Origin: Hylemonella sp.
GTDB taxonomy: Bacteria > Pseudomonadota > Gammaproteobacteria > Burkholderiales > Burkholderiaceae_C
Assembly: GCA_030695415.1 (NCBI GenBank)
Contig: JAUYQZ010000047.1
Span: forward strand, 1 to 57,604
DNA length: 57,604 bases
Direction: 5' to 3'
Notes under the pieces: generated by a model
What the model was told of the DNA's origin: nothing
The model's input: the letters and a program-made list of their open reading frames with translations, nothing else
Databases searched by the model: none
Translations under genes and position numbers: made by a program
In this document: positions 1 to 7,228 of the stretch, piece by piece
How the letters are laid out: every line of letters begins with the position of its first letter
Position numbering within the stretch: position 1 is the stretch's first letter

Positions 1-127
1 AGCCGCGAAGCCTGCCCCGATCAAGGCCGAAGCCGCGAAGCCTGCCCCGATCAAGGCCGAAGCCGCGAAGCCTGCCCCGGCCAAGGCCGAAGCCGCGAAG
101 CCTGCCCCGATCAAGGCCGAAGCCGCG
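1..127 (+). repeat. 30-bp tandem repeats coding for a 10-residue Ala/Lys/Pro unit
   Basis: Four consecutive 30-bp units (1-30, 31-60, 61-90, 91-120) and a partial fifth are almost identical. The third unit differs at two bases, which changes Ile to Ala. Read in frame with the downstream ferredoxin, each unit encodes AAKPAPIKAE. The array continues past the left edge, so its full copy number is unknown. The unit length is a multiple of three and the array stays in frame, so it is a coding repeat, not a CRISPR or an origin iteron. Confidence 0.9.
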
Positions 128-601
128 CCGGTGCACGCGAAGGCGGCCCCCAAGGCCGTGGGGGCGAAGAGCGAGGGGAAGGCCCCCGAGAAGGCCCGCA
201 ACCAGGCGGCGGACACGGGCTCGACGGACATCGGCGCGTACATTGCGCGCGCCAAGGCCAACGGTCGCGACCCCGCCCTCATCAAGGGCACCGAGGGCAT
301 CAACGTCGCGGATGACGGCGTGCGCTACTCCGGGCCGCTGGACAACGAGTCGTCCCGCGAAAAAGCAGCCGAGAAGCTCCTCGTCATCGACCAGTTCGAG
401 TGCATCTCGTGTGGTACCTGCGTGGAGCAGACCGAGAAGGTCTTCTACCTGCCGATCGACGCGAAAGCGACGCCCATCGCCCAGGATGGACCGATGGACC
501 TGATCCAGGACGCCATCGAGGCCTGCCCCGTCACGTGCATCCACTGGGTCACGCCGGATGAAGCCGTAGAGCGCAACCTGACGTCTGGCGTCGAGAGCTG
601 A
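2..601 (+). CDS. 4Fe-4S ferredoxin with Ala/Lys/Pro-rich repeat N-terminus (5' partial)
   Basis: The frame is open to the left edge, so the true start lies outside the window; a GTG at 131 is only an internal codon. The visible N-terminal part is low-complexity AAKPAP(I/A)KAE repeats, resembling histone H1-like or TonB-like linkers. The C-terminal 80 or so residues form a small ferredoxin: a CISCGTC cluster motif (C-x2-C-x2-C) and a later EACPVTCIHW motif that supplies the fourth ligand. This is the single-cluster [4Fe-4S] ferredoxin type, which acts as a cytoplasmic one-electron carrier. No redox partner gene lies downstream. A long basic tail on such a small ferredoxin is unusual; it may bind nucleic acid or membrane, or be a spacer. 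The ferredoxin call is firm; the role is unknown. Confidence 0.85.
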   Translation, partial: AAKPAPIKAEAAKPAPIKAEAAKPAPAKAEAAKPAPIKAEAAPVHAKAAPKAVGAKSEGKAPEKARNQAADTGSTDIGAYIARAKANGRDPALIKGTEGINVADDGVRYSGPLDNESSREKAAEKLLVIDQFECISCGTCVEQTEKVFYLPIDAKATPIAQDGPMDLIQDAIEACPVTCIHWVTPDEAVERNLTSGVES

Positions 602-694
602 GAGCCGGGCGCACCGAACGACACGCGCCGGCCGACGCACTCGCCCCACCGTGTTCGGGTTGCCACCTTGGCCAACAGGACTTAGCCAACCTGC

Positions 695-937
695 ATGAGC
701 TCGTCCAAACCGATTCCTGTGCACGCCGCCAAGACCCAGCTCTCCAAATTGATCGAGCGTGCGCTAGCCGGCGAGGACGTGGTGATCTGCCGAGGTTCAA
801 CACCAGTAGTTCGGCTGGTTCCGGTGGGCGGGGTGCCCGCTCGGACGCCAGGCGCCTGGTTGGGCCGGGCCGCGCTGGACGCGGCGTTCTTTGAGCCCTT
901 GCCGACGGCCGAGCTTGGCGCGTGGGAAGGCGAGTGA
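695..937 (+). CDS. type II antitoxin, Phd/YefM-like (VapB-type)
   Basis: This 80-residue protein has the typical Phd/YefM N-terminal DNA-binding fold: PVHAAKTQLSKLIERALAGE followed by VVICRGSTPVVRLVPV. The C-terminal 35 residues, rich in Pro and Phe, would be the toxin-binding tail. It should neutralise the PIN-domain toxin encoded immediately downstream and repress their shared promoter in the 93-bp gap after the ferredoxin gene. Start ATG at 695 gives the standard family length. The coding region overlaps the toxin start by four bases, which favours translational coupling and co-expression. Confidence 0.88.
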   Translation: MSSSKPIPVHAAKTQLSKLIERALAGEDVVICRGSTPVVRLVPVGGVPARTPGAWLGRAALDAAFFEPLPTAELGAWEGE

Positions 938-1320
938 GGCTGCTGCTTGACACCCACGCGCTCATCTGGTGGATGACGAACGACTCGCAGCTTGGCCCGG
1001 CGGCGCGCCGGGCGATCTCGGACCCGGCGACCCAGGTGTTCGTCAGCGCTGCGAGCGCCTGGGAGATCGCGACGAAGTACCGGATCGGGAAGCTGCCATC
1101 CATGGCGAGCGTCGTGCACACCCTGGAGGTGGACGTTGCGAAACAGGGGTTCGACACCCTGCCGATCGCGTTCAGCCACGCCCAGCGCGCCGGGCTTCTG
1201 GCGGGGGAGCACCGCGATCCGTTCGACCGGATGTTGATCGCGCAGGCATTGACCGAGGGGATGCCGTTGGCCACGAACGAGACGCTGTTCGAACAGTTCG
1301 GGGTGGCCCGGATCTGGTAG
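934..1320 (+). CDS. type II toxin, PIN-domain ribonuclease (VapC-like)
   Basis: The protein begins MRLLLDTHALIWW, the conserved first PIN motif with its metal-binding Asp. It continues with SAASAWEIATKYRIGKL (second acidic residue) and ends with HRDPFDRMLIAQAL and a later LATNETLF segment, which carry the remaining acidic residues. PIN toxins of this type cut RNA, often tRNA or rRNA, when the antitoxin is lost. GTG at 934 overlaps the antitoxin stop as GTGA and places the first Asp at the usual distance from the N-terminus; a GTG at 922 would add four residues. All key acidic residues appear present, so the toxin is likely functional. Confidence 0.88.
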   Translation: MRLLLDTHALIWWMTNDSQLGPAARRAISDPATQVFVSAASAWEIATKYRIGKLPSMASVVHTLEVDVAKQGFDTLPIAFSHAQRAGLLAGEHRDPFDRMLIAQALTEGMPLATNETLFEQFGVARIW

Positions 1321-1455
1321 GCGAATCCGCGACGGGCATGCCGCAGCGCGAGCCGGGGCTCCGATGGGGAGTGCCACAACCCATCCAGGTGTTAGCACCG
1401 CGCCGTCGGCGTTCGTCGACGCGACCATTCGCCCCATGTGGGCAAGGACAGTTCA

Positions 1456-3216
1456 TTGGAATTCAAAGACTTCAACCTCGATCCGCTTCTTCTCAAGGGC
1501 GTTTCCGACCTCGGCTTCACCAAGCCCACTCCCATCCAGGAGCAGTCGATCCCCGCCGGCATGGCCGGTCGTGACCTGCTCGCCGCCGCGATGACCGGCA
1601 GCGGCAAGACCGCCGCCTTCCTGCTGCCCGTGCTGCACACCTTGCTCCAGCAGCAGGCCCAGGCCGCTGACGACGAGCGCACCGCTTACGAGCGTGCCGC
1701 CGCCGAGGCCGCCGCCAAGGGCGAGCCGGCGCCCAAGCGCCCCAAGCGCCAGGACCCGACCAACCCGCGCCATTTCAAGGCCGCCGCACCCGGCGCCCTG
1801 ATTTTGTGCCCGACGCGCGAACTCGCCCAGCAGGTGGCGCATGACGCCATCGAACTGGTCAAGCATTGCCGTGGCCTGCGTATCGCCAACGTGGTGGGCG
1901 GCATGCCTTACCAGCTCCAGATCGCCAAGCTGCAGAACGCCAACCTCGTGGTGGCCACCCCCGGCCGCCTGCTGGATCTGCAGCGCTCCATGCAGATCAA
2001 GCTCGACCAGGTTCAGTTCCTGGTGGTGGACGAGGCCGACCGCATGCTCGACCTCGGCTTCTCCGACGACCTGGCCGAAGTCAACCAGCTGACCGCCCAG
2101 CGCCGCCAGACCATGATGTTCAGCGCCACCTTTGCGCCGCGCATCCAGCAGCTCGCCATGCGCGTGATGCACGACAACGGCTCCAGCGTGAAGAAGGTGC
2201 AGGTCGACTCGCCGCAGGAAAAGCACGTCAACATCAAGCAGTCGCTGTTCTGGGCCGACAACGCCCAGCACAAGCGCCAGCTGCTCGACCACTGGCTGCG
2301 TGACGCCTCCATCGACCAGGCCATCGTGTTCGCCAGCACCCAGGTGGAGTGCGACGGCCTGGCCAACGACCTGCAGCAAGACGGCTTCTCTGCCGTCGCG
2401 CTGCACGGCGCCCTGAGCCAGGGCCTGCGCAACCGCCGCCTGATGGCGCTGCGCCAGGGCCAGGTGCAGATCCTGGTGGCTACCGACGTGGCCGCGCGCG
2501 GCATCGACGTGCCCACCATCACCCACGTCTTCAACTTCGGCCTGCCGATGAAGGCCGAGGACTACACGCACCGCATCGGCCGCACCGGCCGCGCGGGTCG
2601 CGATGGCCTGGCCATCACCTTTGCCGAGTTCCGCGACCGTCGCAAGATCTTCGACATCGAGGCCTACAGCAAGCAGCCCATCAAGGCCGAAGTCATTCCC
2701 GGCATGGAACCCAAGCAGCGCATGCCCGAATCGCGCCCCGGCTCCAACTTCGGTGGCCGCAACAGCCGAGGTGGCAATGACAACTTCTCGCGCGACCGCA
2801 AGTTCGGTGGCGGCGGTGGTGCCCCCCGTGGTGGTTTCGGTGGCGGCAACAGCCGTGGTGGTGACTTCGGCGGCGCCCCCCGCGGTGGCGACTTCGCTGC
2901 GCCGCGTGGTGATTTCGGCGCCCCCCGTGCCGGCTTCGGTGACCGCGATGCCCGCGGCCCTTACCAGGCCCGTGACGGCGGCTATCAGAACCGTGGCAAC
3001 GAGGGCGCGCCCGAAGGCCGCAGCTACGAGCGCAAAGGCGGCTTCAACGACCGCTTCGCCGGCGACGCCCACCGCGAAGGTGCTGCACCGCGCGGTGATT
3101 TCGCAGCGCGCAAGCCCGCTTTCGGCAAGCCCTCGTTCGCCAAGCCCGGCGCAGGGACCGGCAAGGTCTTCGTGCCGCGTGACGCCGCCAAGCGTTCCCC
3201 GCGCCCGGCCCGCTGA
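1456..3216 (+). CDS. rhlE: DEAD-box ATP-dependent RNA helicase, RhlE-like
   Basis: All main DEAD-box motifs are visible: the Q motif (PTPIQEQSIP), motif I (AMTGSGKT), PTRELAQQ, TPGR, the DEAD box (VVDEADRML), SAT, and the helicase C-terminal motifs DVAARGIDVP and HRIGRTGRAGR. It should unwind short RNA duplexes in RNA decay or ribosome assembly. The last 160 or so residues are a Gly/Arg/Asp-rich tail with many GGNSRGG- and RGDF-like units, as in RhlE/RGG proteins. The chosen start is TTG at 1456, because AAGGA at 1444-1448 sits seven bases upstream; a GTG at 1438 is in frame but has no comparable ribosome site. A charged Ala/Glu insertion between motifs I and Ia (nt about 1650-1770) is longer than in the E. 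coli protein. A terminator follows. Confidence 0.93.
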   Translation: MEFKDFNLDPLLLKGVSDLGFTKPTPIQEQSIPAGMAGRDLLAAAMTGSGKTAAFLLPVLHTLLQQQAQAADDERTAYERAAAEAAAKGEPAPKRPKRQDPTNPRHFKAAAPGALILCPTRELAQQVAHDAIELVKHCRGLRIANVVGGMPYQLQIAKLQNANLVVATPGRLLDLQRSMQIKLDQVQFLVVDEADRMLDLGFSDDLAEVNQLTAQRRQTMMFSATFAPRIQQLAMRVMHDNGSSVKKVQVDSPQEKHVNIKQSLFWADNAQHKRQLLDHWLRDASIDQAIVFASTQVECDGLANDLQQDGFSAVALHGALSQGLRNRRLMALRQGQVQILVATDVAARGIDVPTITHVFNFGLPMKAEDYTHRIGRTGRAGRDGLAITFAEFRDRRKIFDIEAYSKQPIKAEVIPGMEPKQRMPESRPGSNFGGRNSRGGNDNFSRDRKFGGGGGAPRGGFGGGNSRGGDFGGAPRGGDFAAPRGDFGAPRAGFGDRDARGPYQARDGGYQNRGNEGAPEGRSYERKGGFNDRFAGDAHREGAAPRGDFAARKPAFGKPSFAKPGAGTGKVFVPRDAAKRSPRPAR

Positions 3217-3235
3217 TCAGCCAGCGACCTGATTC

Positions 3236-3268
3236 AAACCCGCCCGCAGCGATGCCGGCGGGTTTTTT
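3236..3268 (+). terminator. rho-independent terminator of the helicase gene
   Basis: CCCGCC at 3239-3244 pairs with GGCGGG at 3257-3262 around a 12-base loop, followed by a run of six T. It begins about 20 bases after the helicase stop codon. Confidence 0.85.
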
Positions 3269-3270
3269 CA

Positions 3271-3435
3271 TGTGCACAGTGCTGAGGTCGTGCGCAGCGT
3301 TTCCCCGCTGACGATCGCGAGTCGGAGCGGGGGCGGACAAGCGTTGGCATGACCGTTTCACGATAAAGCGGGCACTGTTCAGTGGGCGCGCTAGACTTGG
3401 CGCAAGAAACATCTTGTTACGGGGGCGGTTCCCAC
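3271..3435. other. intergenic region before the lapG unit
   Basis: No convincing gene lies in this stretch, which together with the terminator separates the helicase from lapG. CCCCGCT at 3303-3309 and AGCGGGG at 3326-3332 form an inverted repeat without a following T run. A GAAAC-N5-GTTAC motif lies at its right end (3406-3420). No clear -35/-10 pair could be assigned. Confidence 0.5.
3406..3420 (+). promoter_or_regulatory. candidate operator A (GAAAC-N5-GTTAC), upstream of the lapG unit
   Basis: The sequence GAAACATCTTGTTAC matches the pattern of two other sites in this locus (6160-6174 and 7068-7082): GNWACA, four free bases, then GTTAC. It lies 15 bases before the ATG of a small reading frame at 3436 and about 150 bases before lapG. 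The likely binder is the response regulator encoded at 6200; this is inference from recurrence and position. Confidence 0.45.
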
Positions 3436-3573
3436 ATGGATCTGGCGACAAAGGGTGCGGTGTACGGCGGGCTGCTCATGGAAAGCGGCCTGGGCGCGCT
3501 GCGCGAAACGACCGCCAGACCTTCGCTCAAGAGCCTAGGCCGCTGCGGCCCGTCCCCCGGCGTCGTGCCATGA
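3436..3573 (+). CDS. possible 45-residue leader peptide coupled to lapG
   Basis: ATG at 3436 follows a G-rich stretch that could serve as a weak ribosome site, and the frame ends with TGA at 3571-3573, overlapping the lapG ATG as ATGA. The peptide starts MDLATKGAVYGGLL and has no recognisable domain. The four-base overlap is the usual sign of translational coupling in this window, which is the main reason to list it. It may equally be a chance frame in the lapG leader. Confidence 0.3.
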   Translation: MDLATKGAVYGGLLMESGLGALRETTARPSLKSLGRCGPSPGVVP

Positions 3574-4238
3574 CGCCGCAGCAGCGCAGGTGCAGGCAGA
3601 GTTGGGTCGCCCTGTGCGGCGGCCTGGCGCTGCTCGCCGGCTTGGCGACTCCCAACCTGGATCGGCTGCAGCAGCTCGCACTGAGCCGCCACGGCAACGA
3701 GGTGGCGCGGCAGGTGGGAGAGTGGAGAACCATGCTGCACGCCCAGCAGGGAACGGGCGAACTGGAGAAGCTTGAAAGCGTCAACCGATACCTCAATCGC
3801 CGCATCCGGTGGGTGGAGGATCAGGTGTTGTGGCAGCAGGATGACTACTGGGCGACCTTGCTCGAAACCTTCGCCAAGGGGGCAGGCGATTGCGAAGACT
3901 TTGCCATTGCCAAATACGTCAGCCTGCTGCTGGCCGGCGTGCAGGAGCAGAAGCTTCGTCTCACCTATGTGCGCATGCAGCGAAGCCCCCACGCCGAACC
4001 CGAGGCGCACATGATTCTGGCCTACTACGCGACTCCGACCGGCGAGCCGCTGATTCTGGACAACCTCGATACCGAGATCAAGCCCGCCTCGCGCCGGGCG
4101 GATCTCACACCCGTCTACGCCTTCAATGCCAGCCAGCTCTGGTTTCGTGGGCCCAGCCCATCCAGTTCGGATCCGACGGCGCGCATCTCGCGCTGGCGCG
4201 ACGTGCTGGCGCGCCTGCAGGCGGAGCACACCTTGTAG
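3570..4238 (+). CDS. lapG: LapG-like periplasmic cysteine protease (transglutaminase-like)
   Basis: This 222-residue protein has an N-terminal hydrophobic export segment (residues about 11-26) and the bacterial transglutaminase-like peptidase fold. The catalytic triad is visible: Cys108 in GAGDCEDFAIAKY, His147 in EAHMIL, and Asp164 in LILDNLD. Acidic residues next to the Cys match the calcium-binding region of the family. LapG cuts the N-terminal anchor of large type I-secreted adhesins at a di-alanine site, releasing them from the cell surface, and is held inactive by LapD when c-di-GMP is high. ATG at 3570 was chosen over an upstream start at 3414 because it gives family length and places the export segment at the N-terminus. 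lapD follows after 24 bases, and the probable substrate is the adhesin at 7229. Confidence 0.93.
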   Translation: MTPQQRRCRQSWVALCGGLALLAGLATPNLDRLQQLALSRHGNEVARQVGEWRTMLHAQQGTGELEKLESVNRYLNRRIRWVEDQVLWQQDDYWATLLETFAKGAGDCEDFAIAKYVSLLLAGVQEQKLRLTYVRMQRSPHAEPEAHMILAYYATPTGEPLILDNLDTEIKPASRRADLTPVYAFNASQLWFRGPSPSSSDPTARISRWRDVLARLQAEHTL

Positions 4239-4262
4239 GAAAACCTTTCAGGGGAAAGCACC

Positions 4263-6146
4263 ATGTCACTTGTCAAACGTTTGTGGATCGTCGTCGGCCT
4301 CATCATCGTGGCCACTGTGCTGACGGCGGCCATCATCAACATTCACTCGGCGCAGCGCTACCTGGAGAACGAGCTCAAGGTCAAGAACCTCGATACCGCG
4401 ACCGCCTTGGCCCTGACCGTCTCGCAAAGCGCCACCGATGCGGTCATGGTCGAGTTGTTGCTGAGCTCCCAGTTCGACCTTGGACACTACCAGCGCATCG
4501 ACTACCTGGCGCCTGACGGAAGCCTGCGCGCGCATCGCGAGCGCGTCACCCATCCGCCATCGGTGCCAGCCTGGTTCATTCGGATGTTTCCGATCAAGGC
4601 CGAACCCGGCGTCGCCATGCTCCAGAGCGGCTGGAGTCAGCTGGGTAGCATCCGCCTGTACAGCGACCCATCGTTTGCCTATGACTCGCTTTGGAAATCG
4701 ACCATGGCGCTGGCCCAGATCTTCTCGCTCGCAGGCGTGCTGGCCGGCCTGTTGGGCATGGTCTACATCCGACGGGTGTTGAAGCCGCTTGAGGGCGTGG
4801 TGGCGCAGGCCGAGGCCCTCGCTGACCGGCGCTACCTGGAAGTCAGGGCGCCGCGCACGCTGGAGTTCCGCCTCATCATCGAGGCCATGAACCGGCTGAC
4901 CCAAAGGACGAAGTCCGTGCTGGATGGCGAGGCAGCCCGCCTGAGCAAGCTGAAAACCGAGCACGAGGTCGATCCCATGACCGGTTTCATGGTCCGAGAG
5001 GTCTTTCGAAGGAACGCCGCCGCCGAGATCGAGCGTGAAGACACGCATCCCCAGGGCCTGCTGCTGCTGGTGCACATCGCCAATCTGGACGAGCTCAATC
5101 GCGAGATCGGTCGCCATCAGACCGACCGTCTGATTGGCACGCTGGCGCAGCAGATGCGTCAGGCGCTGCAGTCCCCTGCTGGCACACGCTATGGCCGACT
5201 CGGCGCTTCCGACTTTGCCATCCTGCTGCCGGGCCAGAGCGAGATTGCGCCCCTGCAGCAGCTGCATGCAAGCATCCTGCAGGCCGAGCACGGCCGTCTG
5301 CTGCAGCTCAGTTATGGTGCGGCGCGTTACGGGCCGCACAGCGGCATGTCCGAGCTGCTTGCAAGCTGCGACCAGAGCCTCACGCCGGCCAGCGCCAGCG
5401 GGCCGGTGGTGCCGATGGCCGAGGGCGCGGTTCTTCTGCGCCCGGCGCGCGAATGGGTGGAGATCCTGCAGGTCGCGCTGCGTCAGCACGAATTCGAGCT
5501 GGCTCTTTACCCGGTGCGCGGCCGCGACCGCAGCTACCTGAATACCGAAGCGCCGGCACGCATCCGCTCCAGCGTATGTGGCGAGACGCTGGTGGCCGGC
5601 GCCTTCCTGCCCTGGGCGCGACGCGAGGGCCTGGTCGGACAGGTGGACCTGGAGATCCTGGCCCAGACGCTTGCTGCGGTCGAGCGCCATGGCCATGCCA
5701 TCTGCATCAACCTCGGCTACGAATCCGTGTGCGATGACGTGCAGTTGCAGCGCCTCATCGACCGGCTCGATCAGCACAGGGCCCTGGCTCCCCGGCTTTG
5801 TCTCGACGTGGCCGAAGACATCGCCTTTGAGCACCCGCAGGCCTTTGCCCGTTTCTGTGAGCGCATTCTGCCGCTGGGTTGTCAGGTGGGCGTCGAGCAC
5901 CTCGATCATCACGTCGGTCACCTGGCGCGCCTGCACGGACTGGGTCTGCACTACGTCAAGCTCAGCCGGGCCCTGGTGCAGGACGTGCAGCAGGAAGTGG
6001 CGATACAGACGCTGCTGCGCGGTCTGTGTACGGTAGCGCACACCATGGGCCTGCAGGTCATCGCCGAAGGTGTAGCACGCGCTGACGACGTGCCGCTGCT
6101 GTTCGAACTGGGATTCGATGGCGTGACCGGCAGCGCAGTTGCCTAA
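4263..6146 (+). CDS. lapD: LapD-like inner-membrane c-di-GMP receptor (degenerate GGDEF-EAL)
   Basis: Order of parts in 627 residues: membrane helix at about 8-27, periplasmic domain about 30-148, second helix about 150-169, HAMP about 170-215, GGDEF-like domain about 230-385, EAL-like domain about 395-627. The GGDEF signature reads GASDF (314-318) and the EAL motif reads EAP (429-431), so neither cyclase nor phosphodiesterase activity is expected. The domains should instead bind c-di-GMP and signal outward. A GWSQ tetrad at 123-126 matches the GWxQ loop of Pseudomonas LapD whose Trp contacts LapG. This supports a LapG-sequestering role: with c-di-GMP bound, LapG is held and the adhesin stays on the surface. 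It is co-transcribed with lapG. Confidence 0.93.
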   Translation: MSLVKRLWIVVGLIIVATVLTAAIINIHSAQRYLENELKVKNLDTATALALTVSQSATDAVMVELLLSSQFDLGHYQRIDYLAPDGSLRAHRERVTHPPSVPAWFIRMFPIKAEPGVAMLQSGWSQLGSIRLYSDPSFAYDSLWKSTMALAQIFSLAGVLAGLLGMVYIRRVLKPLEGVVAQAEALADRRYLEVRAPRTLEFRLIIEAMNRLTQRTKSVLDGEAARLSKLKTEHEVDPMTGFMVREVFRRNAAAEIEREDTHPQGLLLLVHIANLDELNREIGRHQTDRLIGTLAQQMRQALQSPAGTRYGRLGASDFAILLPGQSEIAPLQQLHASILQAEHGRLLQLSYGAARYGPHSGMSELLASCDQSLTPASASGPVVPMAEGAVLLRPAREWVEILQVALRQHEFELALYPVRGRDRSYLNTEAPARIRSSVCGETLVAGAFLPWARREGLVGQVDLEILAQTLAAVERHGHAICINLGYESVCDDVQLQRLIDRLDQHRALAPRLCLDVAEDIAFEHPQAFARFCERILPLGCQVGVEHLDHHVGHLARLHGLGLHYVKLSRALVQDVQQEVAIQTLLRGLCTVAHTMGLQVIAEGVARADDVPLLFELGFDGVTGSAVA

Positions 6147-6159
6147 TACCCAATGCTGT

Positions 6160-6174
6160 GTAACACTCAGTTAC
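6160..6174 (+). promoter_or_regulatory. candidate operator B (GTAAC-N5-GTTAC), upstream of the response regulator
   Basis: GTAACACTCAGTTAC is a perfect inverted repeat with a five-base spacer, followed by AT as at site C. It sits in the 53-bp gap between lapD and the response-regulator gene and ends 25 bases before the ATG. This suggests autoregulation by the NarL/LuxR-type regulator, whose family binds two half-sites about one helical turn apart. Confidence 0.5.
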
Positions 6175-6199
6175 ATGAGAAAAGGGGGTATGTAAAAAC

Positions 6200-6916
6200 A
6201 TGACGGTGCCTTTAGCTGCCATCCGCGTCCTATTGGTTGACGAGCAGCCCATCGTGCTCTGGGCGCTGGAAAGGCTCATCGACGCCGAGCAGCCACGCAT
6301 GCAGGTGGTCGGCAAGGCCGACAACAGCAGCGATGCGCGCCGCCTGGCGCGCGAGCTTCAGCCAGACATCCTGTTGCTGGATCTCAGCCTGGGCGGAGGC
6401 AAGGGCGCCGAACTGGTACCCGTCGTTGTCAAGGATGGCCGTACCCGCGTGGTGATCTACACCAGCCAGCGTGACCTGGGAACCATCGATCGCGCGGTGT
6501 TCAATGGCGCGCGGGGTCTGGTGCACAAGGAGGCGGCTCCTCAGATCCTGCTGAATGCGATTTACAAGGTGCACGAGGGGGAACTGTGGCTGGACCGTCG
6601 CACCACCAGCCGCATATTCTATGAGTTCGCGCGCGCCGGTGGCAGGGCACCGGTCGACCTGGCCTTGCAGAAGATTGAGAGCCTGACGAGAAAAGAGCAT
6701 CGCATCGTCGCCGTCTTCGCCACCATGCCGGGCGCGCCGAACAAGCATATCGCCGAGGTGCTCTGCATGAGCGAGCACACCTTGCGCAACCACCTCACTT
6801 CCATTTTCGGCAAGCTGCAGATCAAGAACCGCTTCGATCTCTTCACCTTTGCCAACTCCCATCGCGGCCGCCTCAACGTGAGCAGCGTCCTGCCCGAATC
6901 CAGCATTCTGGGATAG
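6200..6916 (+). CDS. NarL/LuxR-family response regulator
   Basis: The receiver domain spans residues about 8-125, with acidic residues Asp14/Glu15, phospho-acceptor Asp61 (in ILLLDLSL), Thr88 and Lys110. A C-terminal LuxR-type helix-turn-helix spans about 165-225 (SLTRKEHRIVAVF, then HIAEVLCMSEHTLRNHL). It should bind DNA as a phosphorylated dimer. AAAAGGGGG lies about 12 bases before the ATG. No sensor kinase is encoded nearby, so the phosphodonor is unknown. Its position between lapD and the adhesin, together with the shared inverted repeat before all three units, points to control of adhesin and lapG/lapD expression. This is inferred from context. Confidence 0.9.
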   Translation: MTVPLAAIRVLLVDEQPIVLWALERLIDAEQPRMQVVGKADNSSDARRLARELQPDILLLDLSLGGGKGAELVPVVVKDGRTRVVIYTSQRDLGTIDRAVFNGARGLVHKEAAPQILLNAIYKVHEGELWLDRRTTSRIFYEFARAGGRAPVDLALQKIESLTRKEHRIVAVFATMPGAPNKHIAEVLCMSEHTLRNHLTSIFGKLQIKNRFDLFTFANSHRGRLNVSSVLPESSILG

Positions 6917-6969
6917 CCCGCACGGGCTGGTTCGACCGGGCCTCAACCGGTCTTTGTCCTGATTTCTTA

Positions 6970-7020
6970 GACCCATAAGTGGGTCATATGTCCTGTTTTT
7001 TACTTCATAAACCAGGACAT
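6970..7020. other. two adjacent inverted repeats upstream of the adhesin gene
   Basis: GACCCA (6970-6975) pairs with TGGGTC (6980-6985) around TAAG. Directly after, ATGTCCTG (6988-6995) pairs with CAGGACAT (7013-7020) around a 17-base AT-rich loop containing a T run. They lie 54-104 bases after the response-regulator stop and could be its terminator, an operator, or leader structure of the adhesin transcript. The whole 312-bp gap (6917-7228) holds no gene. Confidence 0.5.
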
Positions 7021-7067
7021 CAGGACTATCAAGAAGAGGCGCTTCCTACCGTGTGCACGGCAGGGTT

Positions 7068-7082
7068 GCTACATACAGTTAC
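7068..7082 (+). promoter_or_regulatory. candidate operator C (GCTAC-N5-GTTAC), upstream of the adhesin gene
   Basis: GCTACATACAGTTAC followed by AT matches sites A and B. It lies about 146 bases before the adhesin ATG, a distance typical for an activator or repressor site above a long 5' leader. Recurrence at the third unit of the same locus is the main support. Confidence 0.5.
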
Positions 7083-7228
7083 ATCCGTAAGCAAGAACGT
7101 AGGGATGGCGCAGAAACCCCATGGGGTAAGCCGGAAATTCAGCACTCGACACACCAGAACGCCAAGGTGAACGGGTGAAGGACTGGCGCGCGCAGCGTTG
7201 ACACGAACTGACATCGAGGCAGAGCGAA

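Noticed and set aside
1..120. Tandem 30-bp repeats resembling a CRISPR array
   Set aside because: The units abut with no spacers, are in frame and code for a regular peptide.
1436..1460. ATG at 1436 as helicase start
   Set aside because: It is in another frame. TTG 1456 has a Shine-Dalgarno sequence and leads into the conserved N-terminus.
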